The notes under the pieces are model-generated. The model made no database searches. It saw only the letters and a program-made list of their open reading frames with translations, and was not told where the DNA came from. This document shows positions 10,306 through 19,794 of a stretch of 64,000 bases of DNA, piece after piece. This stretch comes from Eleusine coracana subsp. coracana (Eukaryota > Streptophyta > Magnoliopsida > Poales > Poaceae). Position 1 is the stretch's first letter. Every line of letters starts with the position of its first letter. Location: NCBI GenBank assembly GCA_032690845.1, contig CM064417.1, forward strand, positions 28,520,536 through 28,584,535. Reading direction: 5' to 3'. Both the position numbers and the translations under genes were made by a program.

Positions 10306-11114
10306 TTCTCCCTTTCTTGAAACAAAGCCGTCCTCGGCTTTGACATAACTTGAGAAACTCCATTCATAGACAGAGAATCTGCAACTAATTTCATGCATGG
10401 TGTTCCAGTGTCATTGACTTTCTGTTTATGTAAATCATGAGCACTAGAACTACAATGAATAGAACTAAGATTGGATGAAACATCAATTGCAGTTTTAGGA
10501 TCTCTGAAACATTGTTGAGAAGCCATATTTGGATCAACTTCAGAAACACTTTCTGGTAAAACTGGGACAGCAGGTGCGACCACATCATGCTCTTTCCCTT
10601 TCTTCTTCTCATTCAAAACAATAAACATAGAACCAACTTTAATAGATGAACTAGTTGTATACTTGCAACCTGTTTCAGAAGTAGGGCCAGCAAGAGTTAC
10701 ATCATTCTCTCCCCCGTGAACCAAAGCCGTCCTCGGCTTTGGGATATTTTTGAGCAAATCTTTCTTCTTTTTCACAACAGGAAATATTTGTGCCTTGATG
10801 GAGCTAGCAAGCATCGGTTTTAGGACATGATACACACTTTTGTCCACAAATGAGTAACTATTAGACCGTCCTCCATGTGTTGCATCAAGATCAAACTGCC
10901 ATGGTCTCTCTAATAACAAATGACATGCACTTAATGGGGCCACAACGCAGTCCACTGTATCAACAAAATTTTCCACTACAAATTTTACTCTAGCCCTGTG
11001 AGTGATTTTCAGTGTGCCACTTTGATTCATCCATTGCATGTAACATGGCGTAGGAAGCCGCCCTGTAGACAAAGATAATGCATGAACCAAATCTGAACTA
11101 ATAGCATTGGTCAA
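10092..11114 (-). CDS. N1 protease-like ORF running into the LTR, 340 aa
   Basis: The first ~95 residues resemble the retropepsin-like region of plant gypsy gag-pol: 'SLSTGRLPTPCYMQWMNQSG', a hydrophobic 'VKFVVENFVDTVDCVVAPL' and 'SACHLLLERPWQFDLD'. The likely catalytic segment 'CKIDGESLTNAISS' lies just upstream of the ATG (about 11104-11145), keeping Asp but reading DGE instead of the usual DGG. A stop sits a few codons before it. The rest is Ser/Lys-rich and without a recognised domain. It contains a repeated 'KPRTAL' motif at about residues 126 and 260, each followed by a purine-rich stretch encoding 'GEND/REND'. The last ~70 codons lie in the 3' LTR. No RT or integrase follows. Confidence 0.6.
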   Translation of the reverse strand: MTNAISSDLVHALSLSTGRLPTPCYMQWMNQSGTLKITHRARVKFVVENFVDTVDCVVAPLSACHLLLERPWQFDLDATHGGRSNSYSFVDKSVYHVLKPMLASSIKAQIFPVVKKKKDLLKNIPKPRTALVHGGENDVTLAGPTSETGCKYTTSSSIKVGSMFIVLNEKKKGKEHDVVAPAVPVLPESVSEVDPNMASQQCFRDPKTAIDVSSNLSSIHCSSSAHDLHKQKVNDTGTPCMKLVADSLSMNGVSQVMSKPRTALFQERENDKTKARPNVCSSIAGISSSISSKIAIKIGAFSCDVKHGMERCLATDNWQCKKIFTGANYVYKEVAHQVLK

Positions 11115-11249
11115 ACTTTCACCATCAATTTTGCACTCTGATTAAAAAATATTTGAATGCTGTCCTTTCACATTAGTAGGTGTACCATCACTCTGCACCT
11201 CATTTGAGATCAAAGATAAACCCACAACATCATTATCAGTTTCAAATGG

Positions 11250-11803
11250 TTATTCCACATCAACAAAAGAAGACTCAAGAACTTGTTGCTCTGCTAGAGG
11301 AGAAATTTTAGAACACTTAGCTTTTGTCTTATGTATGGCACACTTTTCAGGTAACAAATTGGACTCATCACTCAAGGCTAGGTCTTTCAACTCAGTAATA
11401 CTAGCATGCTGTTCATAAATGTTTTGTGCACTATCTTTTGATTTATCGTCATCAAGGCACTCGTTAGGTTGCTTAAAAGAAGAAAAACTTCCAGCCTTGT
11501 CATCACGAGTCACGACAGTATGCACAGGATCAAATTTATGCCGTAAAACTCTACCCAAGAAGTGCAATAGTTGTCACCTTTGTTACCAAGATCTCGCCTC
11601 ACTGTCCACCACCAGAGCGAAATAGCAAAAGAGAAGGTTTTCTCTGCCAAATTTACCAACTGGCCTAATGGCAATTCGCCAATTATACAAAAATCCACTA
11701 TGGCATCCTCCCACTCATAATATTCAGATCGAGAACTTGTTGAATAAAGCATCAGCAGAAACTCAGAGTAGACAACAAGATCATAATAATCCATTGCAAA
11801 CAA
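11250..11803 (-). other. N1 leader with two overlapping short ORFs
   Basis: Downstream of the PBS the minus strand has a 97-codon ORF (11803-11510) and an overlapping 105-codon ORF in another frame (11567-11250). The second ends 'ESSFVDVE', about 100 bases before the protease-like frame. The first has Trp/aromatic-rich sequence ('SLWWWTVRRDLGN'). I do not recognise either as gag. They could be a decayed gag start, a captured sequence, or chance. Confidence 0.35.
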
Positions 11804-11840
11804 AAAAATTTAGGAGAATACCGTGAGCAACCCGGCTAAA

Positions 11841-12868
11841 CAGATACCAAATGATAAAGACATGACGACGGTGTCCGGATTGTGTCCCAAATCTTTCACG
11901 GTACTAAATAGCCAAATAATCCTTCATAGAAATTTAATTCAGTGCAACAAATGTTCTAACAGCACAGCCCCAAATCATAGCAAGCAGATATAATATTTAC
12001 CGAGATACTACTTTATGAGTTACGATACTAGTAACTCACCTCTGATTATTCTCCAGTCCAAAAGAAACAGTCGTATAAAGATAGTAGCAGATTGGCTTAC
12101 AAGTTCAGAGAAAAGATTGCAAACCAAAATTCCGTAGTCTCCTTCCCCCCGTAGCACAGATGCACCACGAAAAGAAAGTTGGGATTTGTAGCAAATTAAA
12201 ATCCGATGCACACCCAGGAGATGGAACCCCCGATCACACACCAACCAGTAATCCCTGATGGACCGGCTTCATATATCCAAAGCAGATGGAATCGCCATCT
12301 CGTTGGCTGGAGGCTGGAGCAACGCTCGACAGACAAACACATGAAAAAAAACCTGCCCCTGGTACAAGGGTATCGCCCTAGGTATAAGGCACGCAGGCCA
12401 CCCTGGCACCCTGTAGTCCGACTTGACCAAGACCAAACCAACTTGGACTCAAGTGCACGCAAGCATCAAATTAAAGGTTGAAAACACTTGACTCAAAGTC
12501 ACGTACATATGAAAGATAAATAAAATAATACAGCAACGTTGCTAACTAACTTGCTTAGTCTCCCTAATTATAGTACTGACCATAATGCATGATGTATGCA
12601 GGTTGGACTGCTGTTTGTCTTCAACAGGTTGGTGCCAACAAATAAATATTGGTTCTACTTCAATACTTGATGCGCCACTTCCTTGTAGACATAATTAGCG
12701 CCGGTAAATATTTTCTTGCATTGCCAATTATCAGTAGCTAAGCATCTCTCCATGCCATGCTTTACATCACACGAAAATGCACCAATTTTAATAGCTATTT
12801 TGCTTGAAATACTAGACGAAATCCCAGCAAGACTAGAACACACATTTGGCTGAGCCTTGGTCTTATCA
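11841..12868 (-). repeat. N1 5' LTR with PBS-like site
   Basis: The LTR proper is 11852-12868. On the minus strand its end CTTTATCA is followed by TTTGGTATCTG (11841-11851). Only the first seven PBS bases, TGGTATC, match the initiator-Met tRNA complement TGGTATCAGAGC. The LTR is close to its partner at 9294-10305. The right target duplication CCATC is at 12869-12873. Confidence 0.88.
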
Positions 12869-13740
12869 CCATCTCCCTGTTACATGCAGTCGCAACCATA
12901 TTGCTTGCACAAGAGTTTGATTCATCAAAGTTTACATTGCAGGATTCTACGATGGTGTTTGTTTCCAAATTCCAAACTCTGTAGGAATGGAAATGAAGGG
13001 TGTAGCCAAAAAAGATGCCATTGGAAGATCTCGACTCAAACATATCAAGATTGCCACGCTCGAGAATAAAGCACTTGCAACCAAAGGCATGCAAAGCATA
13101 GCTCCTAGGAAGTCACATTAAGAATTGAGCGCAAGAAAACCGAATTGGAAACATAGCAAGCAATGTTGATGGCCTCAGCCCAGAACCACCTCAGAGTCCT
13201 ATGCTCATGGAGCATCGTCCGGGCCATTTCCACCAAGGTTCTATTCTTTCTTTTGACTACACCATTCTACTGAGGGACACAAGGTGCTGAAAACAGATGC
13301 TCAATACCATGCTCAAGGCAGAAAGCATCAAAGGAGTTCTTAAACTCGGTGCCGTTATCACTACAGATTGCTCGTAATGCACCAGGGAGTTCCTTGAACA
13401 ACCTCAAAGCTAAGCTCCAAAAGTGATGAAACACTTCATCCTTGCTCTCAAGAAAGTAAACCCAAGAGTGGCGAGAGTAGTCACCAACAATCACAAGAAC
13501 ATACCACTTCCCACCCGCCGATCGAACCCAAGAAGGACCAACAGTGTCCATATGAAACAGCTCTCCAGGGTGTTCAATCATCACCAAATTGATTGGTGGA
13601 TGAGAAGCAGCTATCATTTTCCCATGACGACAAGAAGCACAAACCAAATCCCTATCAAATTTGAGCTTAGGCAATCCTCGGATCAACCCTAGGCCACTCA
13701 AGCGACAAAGCAAGTCAAAGCTCATGTGACCTAGTCTCAT
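12869..13740 (-). pseudogene. Copia B GAG-pre-integrase and integrase
   Basis: The minus strand reads 'HMRLGHMSFDLL' and 'CASCRHGKM' (the HHCC-like region, about 13625-13740). The integrase core then shows Asp in 'FHMDTVGPSWV' (about 13545) and Asp in 'ICSDNGTEFKNSF' (about 13345). The third motif reads 'PQ*NGVVKRKNRTL' at about 13230-13270: a TAG replaces the second Gln and Lys replaces the catalytic Glu. Downstream, a deletion and frameshift join 'SNSVFLRSIL' to 'AFGCKCFILERGNLDMFES' (about 13080). Coding sequence stops at 12869, where N1 was inserted. This enzyme would insert element cDNA; this copy is inactive. Confidence 0.9.
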
Positions 13741-14136
13741 ATGTCATTTCCAGAGCTCAGAAGAAGTTTGAGCAAACAAGCACTTGTGAGAATCAGGAGA
13801 GACAACAAAATCAGCCTGAAAATTTTTTCTAATGCTAGAAATCCCACAAACCAAAGAGCCATTCAAATCAAGAACACAAGAAGCATTTTTCTTAAAGCGC
13901 ACTTCCAAACCAACATCAAGCAACTGAGAGACAGAGACAATATTGTACTAGAGATGCTCGACGAAACCAACATCCTCGTGAGTGAATTTTTCACTTACCT
14001 TTAGCGCGCCTCTTGCCTTCACTCTCCCTCTCTTGTCATCTTCAAAGGTCACATACTCCAGGCATTTCAAGGGAGTGAGGCTGGAGAACCACTTTGCATC
14101 TTCGGTCATGTGGCACGAACACCCGGAGTCCATCAA
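13741..14136 (-). pseudogene. Copia B protease
   Basis: 'MMDSGCSCHMTEDAKWF' opens the domain, with the Asp-Ser-Gly triad at about 14125-14133. 'VTFEDDKRGRVKARG' and, after a stop at 13948-13950, 'NIVSVSQLLDVGLEV' follow in the same frame. Another stop just before 'HMRLGHM' (13741-13743) separates it from the integrase part. The order protease then GAG-pre-integrase then integrase is normal for copia. The triad is intact, but the frame is broken. Confidence 0.88.
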
Positions 14137-15445
14137 CCATTTGTTCTCCAGGCCTCCACCTGCTGCCTACAAAGAACAAGAAGGAAAGATCGATGAGTCA
14201 GTGCTGGGGTTAGAAAGAAAACTCTTGGGAAGCCAGCACTGAATCACATGACCTGCATGGGTTATCACAGTTCTTTGCACATGAACACTTGAACGCATGG
14301 GACGAGAACCATGATGGGGAAAGCGTGGCCTATCAAAGCGTCTCGACTCAAACCTAGGTTGTGAGGATAGAATTCATCTGTGTGAAAGCCAAATCCACAC
14401 GAGCGACTCTCACCACGATGGGGAAAACATGGGACGCCAAAGCGCTGCTGCGCAAAGCCTCTGTTTCATAAATCGAAGCCATATAAGGAATGACCCTGTC
14501 CACGATAGGCACGAGAAAAAGAGCGAGGCTGAAAACCAACAAAATCATCATGATGCACATTCCTAGTTAACTTTGCTTATATCCTCTCAATCCTCTTACG
14601 CCGATAAAAGTACTCATCCAAGTGACCCTTACGACCACAGAACATGCAAATGTAGAAACTCTCATGTTTAGGCTTAGCTTGCATAGTGGGTTTGGGTTTT
14701 GGCTTCTCAGCTTGCTTAGGGTTGAAGGAAGGATTGGGGTTAGGTGGATAGTATGTGTCAGTGGGTTTGATGGATTGTTCCTCATCCTTGTAGCTAGAGC
14801 TAGGTAGAAACTTACCCACATTCTCACTCTCCTTGTCGCACCTCCCAAATCCCAAGCCCAAGTTGTAGGTTGACCTACTAGCACTTTCTTTAACTCTTGC
14901 CAAGTCACTCTTAATATTCTCCTTACTCACTAGGGTTCTTTAGAGATGAGAGATGAGATAGTCATTTTCTTGGGCTAGGTTTTTGTTTTCCTCTCTTGTG
15001 ATTGCAAGCTTATCCTTAAGAGAGCCACACACTACACAGGATGGTGGAAGAACTTTCTAGTGAGTCTTATCTAGCAGCTTGGACTCGAGCTCTTTGACTT
15101 TGAGGGTTTGAGCTTCCAACTTGTTAGTGAGCTTGGGCACTTCTAACATGCATCCAAAAGAGTTGGTCTAGCTTTGAATTCATCAAGCTCATTAAGGGCA
15201 CTCTTAAGCTGACTGGCAACATGAACATGCACACTTTCTCTCTGACTGAGATCATTCATCACAACTTGACAAGACTCACACTCAACATTAGCATTTTTAG
15301 CAAGCATGGACCTAAGCGATGTGATCTCATACTCAGCACTCTCCAACTTAGACTTAAGCACTCTATTCTCATGAACAGCGCTGTGATGCTTATCATCTTG
15401 CATGAGTAGAACATCACGCAAAGGACCAGGTTCAGAAGAGAGCTT
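14137..15445 (-). pseudogene. Copia B gag, C-terminal half with second zinc knuckle
   Basis: The minus strand from 15440 gives a heptad-rich helix with 'HENRVLKSKLESAEYEITSL' and 'CESCQVVMNDLSQRES' up to the stop near 15143. A Pro/Lys-rich stretch and a zinc knuckle 'CMFCGRKGHLDEYFYRRKRI' follow (about 14580-14655). The knuckle's last Cys is Tyr, so it is probably non-functional. Several stops and frameshifts interrupt the region, and 14137-14560 is badly decayed. It continues the gag started at 21058; gypsy1 sits between the halves, after the codons for 'TLDEL'. Confidence 0.82.
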
Positions 15446-16345
15446 GATGAGAACATCACCCTTATGGATACACCCAGCACTCCGCCAACCAAAATACAAG
15501 TTCATGCGCGACAACTGAATTTACGGGTGAGCTTGCTCCTAATGATTCCTTTATGTGATTTTGAGAATAGATTACTACCTAATGAATTAATTATTGTTAG
15601 AAACCATGGAGATGATGATGCGATAGCTGGGGAGGTGATTGGAGACGTGATGGGCCAGCAAGGACGTTCAAGCCAAGGTGGAGGCCCAATCAAAACCGAC
15701 TTCGAGTCTGTTTCGGAGCCCAGGACCAGTCTGCACTAAAACGGATGCCCAGGACGCATACGGACTCGGATTTGGACGTTCTATATATGCCTGGAAAGAT
15801 AACGAAAAGCCCTTTCAAACCAACTGGTCCCATGTCAAAATTCGTCCCGAGCCATCGGCAATCGCCGAAACAATTGGACTTCCAGAATCTGTCCTAGTGC
15901 TGCGACACCGTAATCGGTCTTTGGGCCATGTATGGAGTTGAGCCCACTTAGGGCTGCGTCCAGGGGGTCTTGGACGACCCTAGGGTCCTCATATACAGCC
16001 GCCGCCTCTTCATTAGGGTTTGGGTTTTACTTAGATCAATTCTGTTCATAAACAGTTTTGCCGTTCATCGGTTTGTGAGACCCCAACTTCGAGAGTTTAA
16101 TCATACATCTGCAATTGTGTTGCATTCTTCGTTGTTCTTGCTTGTGTTCTTGATTCACAGGCAGGGATTAGCCTTCTCGGCGAGGTCAATCATCTTTTGG
16201 ACAGTTGATAACCAGAGGAGACGTCGTGCTGCGATTGCGGGGTTTAGAACGTGCTGTTCTGAAGCCGGATCGATTTGTGTGTCGCCTCCGACAAAATCAA
16301 CTTACCAAGAACCTTTCGGAAGATCGGGAACCCTTGTTCACATCA
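15446..16345 (+). repeat. gypsy1 5' LTR
   Basis: 900 bases, TG to CA. It includes TATATAT at 15782-15788 and a second A/T box CATATACAG (about 15990) followed by TTAGGGTTT (16013-16021), the complement of the plant telo-box AAACCCTAA. The first ~290 bases are open in the frame that continues from pol at the other end, so the LTR carries coding sequence. Confidence 0.93.
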
Positions 16346-16347
16346 AG

Positions 16348-16360
16348 TGGTAATCAGAGC
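16348..16360 (+). other. gypsy1 primer binding site
   Basis: TGGTAATCAGAGC starts two bases after the LTR end. It matches the complement of the initiator-Met tRNA 3' end (TGGTATCAGAGC) with one extra A. gypsy2 has the same extra A at 42204-42216, so this is a family feature and not a local error. Confidence 0.85.
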
Positions 16361-17388
16361 TTCAGGTACACTGTTAGGTTAGCCCTTATCCTTGTTATTT
16401 TGTTCAATCCTAGAGTCCAGAAAATTGCCCTACAAAAATATTTGTTCGTCGTGTTTCCGCTGTCCTACACCCCCCTTGTGCCTTGCAATTTTCAGTTTAG
16501 TTTGCTTCTCTGAATTTTAGTCCCTACAAGGTCATTGTGTTGTTGGTCTAGTACTTGTTCTTTGGTCTTATTTGAGTCGTGTGTGTCCTTGTTCATAGAC
16601 AATCAAGAAAAAAAATCAGATTGTTGCACACATTTAGAGAATAGTACTGCTGGAATTATTTGCACTAAATATTTATTTAATATCTAGCCTTCTACTTTTT
16701 GTGTGCAAAAGAAACTTAGAGTGTTTTCGGTTGCACGTTGTTCCTTGAGTCAAGAGATTGCTGCACGTTGTTGCATATGAGAATTGTCAGTTCAGTTCTA
16801 CATGTACATCTATTCCTTACGTAAAGAGTGCAAAAAAGAAAGTTTAGGTTTTTTTCTTTGTGCTATAAAGTTCGCAACTCTTGCTGCAGTTCTATGTCAA
16901 AAAAATCATGAAAGAGGTAAAAGGCAAAGAGGTGCTGAAAAAAAAATAAGAAGAAAAAGCCGCACCTATAACAAAAGAAAAAAAACGAAAGGAGAAGAGA
17001 AAAAAATTCAGAATTGCTTGCAGCCTTTGTGTCCTTTGTTAAGCCATTTGCTTGCTTGCTTGAACTAGGTCTGAGACAAGTTTAGGCCAGAGACAAAGAC
17101 TAGCTTGGGACTATTATTCAGTTTTGCAATTTTTGAATTGAAATTTTGCTAATCCTTGCTACTATAAATTGCCTACCTAGCTTCACATATATCCTTCTGA
17201 ATAGGCACAGAACTTTGGACCCTCGCAATCGTCGGATCACACTCTCCAAGGTATCCTCTGTTTTGCTATTAAGAATCTTGTAAAAACTCAGTTAGGTGCT
17301 GCCATTTGCTTGTTGAGAGTTTCCACCGTAATCAAACAGTAGTGATAGAAAAATATACTCTTGTGTGTTTTCTTGTTTTCTATTAACA
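16361..17388 (+). other. gypsy1 untranslated leader
   Basis: A 1-kb A/T-rich leader without supported coding sequence. A purine-rich block of A and G runs lies at about 16900-17010. The gypsy2 leader at 42217-43407 is of similar length and ends with similar wording before gag ('ttcctgttttggtg' against 'ttcttgttttctatt'). Confidence 0.6.
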
Positions 17389-19182
17389 ATGACAGGTTAC
17401 AACACTGATGGTGATGAGTCGATGGTGTCAAATGAGGTTGATACAAGTGTTGTAGCACAATGAGTGCTTAGTTCTCAAATGGAGAAGGTAGAGCAAAATC
17501 AAATGAACAACTTGTTTCAGACTGACTTTATTGTGAAGGATCGACGTTGTCGTGTCATCATTCATGGAGAGAGTAGCCACAACATCGCAAGCTTAGAATT
17601 GGTCGAGAAGCTCAGCTTGACCACACAGCCACACTCATGTCCATACTACATCCAATGGGTAAATTCTTGTGGTAAGATGAAGGTAGATAAAACTGCACGC
17701 ATTGAATTTTTTATTGGTTCTTATAAGGATAGTGCAGAATTTGATATAGTACCTATGCAAGCATGTCATTTGTTATTGGGTAAACCTTGGATTTGTACAA
17801 ATAATGTTTTGCACAATACCATTACTAATAGCTACTCATTTAAATACAATGGTAGAAGGGTTACTCTTACACCAATGACAACAGCTGAAATTTTAGAAGA
17901 GGATCAACAACGATTTGAGAGAAGAAAGAATGAACCGTTTAGGATAGAATGGGCTGTTTCAAATGTCGCAACACTTTCATCAAAATCTGAATTGCTAGAG
18001 GATGAACATATTTCTTTGCCTCTTGTTACAACTAATATTTTTCAGCATATACACAAAGAAGATGATAGTGGGAACGATAAAGAACAGGTTGTTGCTTCAG
18101 GTAAGAGCTTTCTTGATATGATGGATTATTCCAATAGTCTTGCTATATCGGAACCTTATGATCATGTTCCTTTGTCACAAATTGATTTACCTAGTGGTCC
18201 GTGTGATAAAGAGGAGTTGTGTGTCAATGCTTCATTTATACCTTTACCACAACAAATGAATGAGCTTGATGCTTTTGCTTATGATTCACCCACTAGTGCT
18301 GAAATTAAACGTTTGATTTTAGTTACATGTCAAAAGGATGAGCAGAAATTGTTTTCTTCTCTAAATACTTTAGGTTATATTGAATTTGATATTCTTTGTA
18401 ATCTAAGTACTTTAGAGAAGCAAATGTTTTCTCAAACTAAGTTGCCTTTATTGATAAGAAACATTTTTTATGCTATTGGCAACTATGATCATGGAGGTGT
18501 ATTTATGGTACATAGAGTTTATGTTTGTTCAAATCTGAAACATCCTCTTGGTTTGCAACTAAATGACCCACTAGAAAACTTTAATATCAACTACCATGTC
18601 ATGTCATCTTTTTCTAGTATTTCTAAGATCACACATTGTCTACCTTGTGATAAGAGTGAGAATGATGCTCATATTGCTGACCAAGTTTTCAAAGAGATTA
18701 TTAATTTGCACGGAATGCCTTCTACTATAGATTCTCATTGTGATGACAAATTTCATAATGCATATAAATATGAGTTGCATCCCAAGTTTGGGAATAGTTC
18801 CATAATTAATATTTCAGATTTGAGACCATACATGGGAGAAAGAGATGAGCTCGAGTCGAGTACGACTCTAATTCAAAAGGGGGAGAATGATGAGGACATC
18901 ACCCTTATGGATACACCCAGCACTCCGCCAACCAAAATACAAGTTCATGCGCGACAACTGAATTTACGGGTGAGCTTGTTCCTAATGATTCCTTTATGTG
19001 ATTTTGAGAATAGATTGCTACCTAATGAATTAATTGTTGTTAGAAACCATGGAGATGATGATGCGATAGCTGGGGAGGTGATTGGAGACGTGATGGGCCA
19101 GCAAGGACGTCCAAGCCAAGGTGGAGGCCCAATCAAAACCGACTTCGAGTCTGTTTCGGAGCCCAGGACCAGTCTGCACTAA
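17389..19182 (+). CDS. gypsy1 residual gag-pol: protease-like, unknown segment, integrase tail
   Basis: A 24-codon gag start at 17389 ends in TGA (17461-17463). The long frame continues from there, with first ATG at 17479. The protease region has 'RRCRVIIHGESSHNIAS' where relatives read IIDGGS. The catalytic Asp is thus His, and the conserved 'MQACHLLLGKPW' follows. After a Glu-rich stretch, about 18100-18610 encodes ~170 residues I do not recognise. Then come a scrap of integrase ('FKEIINLHGMPSTI', about 18690-18735) and its C-terminal domain ('INISDLRPYMGERDELES'). The frame runs through the PPT and ~98 codons into the 3' LTR. There is no RT, RNase H or integrase core, so the product cannot be a working polymerase polyprotein. 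Confidence 0.8.
18875..18887 (+). other. gypsy1 polypurine tract
   Basis: AAAAGGGGGAGAA sits directly before the TG of the 3' LTR and primes plus-strand DNA synthesis in this class. It is also translated, as part of the pol frame that crosses into the LTR. Confidence 0.88.
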
Positions 19183-19789
19183 AACGGATGCCCAGGACGC
19201 ATACGGACTCGGATTTATACGTTCTATATATGCCTGAAAAGATAACGAAAAGCTCTTTCCAACCCAACTGGTCCCATGTCAAAATTCGTCCCGAGCCATC
19301 GGCAATCTCCGAAACAATTGGACTTACAGAATCTGTCCTGGTGCTGCGACACCGTAATCGGTCTTTGGGCCATGTATGGAGTTGAGCCCACTTAGGGCTG
19401 CGTCCAGGGGGTCTTGGACGACCCTAGGGTCCTCATATACAGCCACCACCTCTTCATTAGGGTTTGGGTTTTGCTTAGATCAATTCTGTTCATAAACAGT
19501 TTTGCCGTTCATCGGTTTGTGAGACCCCAACTTCGAGAGTTTAATCATACATCTGCAATTGTGTTGCATTCTTTGTTGTTCTTGCTTGTGTTCTTGATTC
19601 GCAGGCAGGGATTAGCCTTCTCGGCGAGGTAAATTGTCTTTTGGACGGTTGATAACCAGAGGAGACGTCGTGGTGCGATTGCGGGGTTTAGAACGTGCTG
19701 TTCTGAAGCCGGATCAATTTGTGTGTCGCCTCCGACCAAATCAGCTTACCAAGAACCTTTTGGAAGATCGGGAACCCTTGTTCACATCA
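18888..19789 (+). repeat. gypsy1 3' LTR
   Basis: 902 bases, TGATGAGGACATCACC to TTCACATCA, matching 15446-16345 with scattered substitutions. The pol frame ends inside it at 19182. A TTAGGGTTT box is at 19457-19465. The right target duplication GAGCT follows at 19790-19794, at the copia B gag codons. Confidence 0.94.
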
Positions 19790-19794
19790 GAGCT

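Larger units (their letters stand above)
9294..12868 (-). mobile_element. N1, compact non-autonomous gypsy-type LTR element
   Basis: Two ~1.01-kb LTRs, 9294-10305 and 11852-12868, start and end TG...CA (TGATAAGACC...CTTTATCA on the minus strand). They are flanked by perfect CCATC duplications (9289-9293 and 12869-12873). A PBS-like TGGTATC lies at 11843-11849 and a polypurine tract AAGAAAGGGAGAA at 10306-10318, which fixes the minus orientation. The 1.55-kb interior holds only a protease-like ORF and short leader ORFs. There is no capsid, zinc knuckle, RT, RNase H or integrase, so movement must have depended on another element. It sits in copia B between integrase and RT. Confidence 0.9.
15446..19789 (+). 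mobile_element. gypsy1, internally deleted CRM-like element
   Basis: The 5' LTR is 15446-16345 and the 3' LTR 18888-19789, both TGATGAG...TTCACATCA. Perfect GAGCT duplications lie at 15441-15445 and 19790-19794. The PBS is at 16348-16360 (TGGTAATCAGAGC) and the PPT AAAAGGGGGAGAA at 18875-18887. The 2.5-kb interior encodes a protease-like segment, a stretch I cannot identify, a scrap of integrase and the integrase tail. RT, RNase H, zinc knuckle and most of gag are gone. The two LTRs look close by eye, so the deleted form itself probably transposed. Confidence 0.93.
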
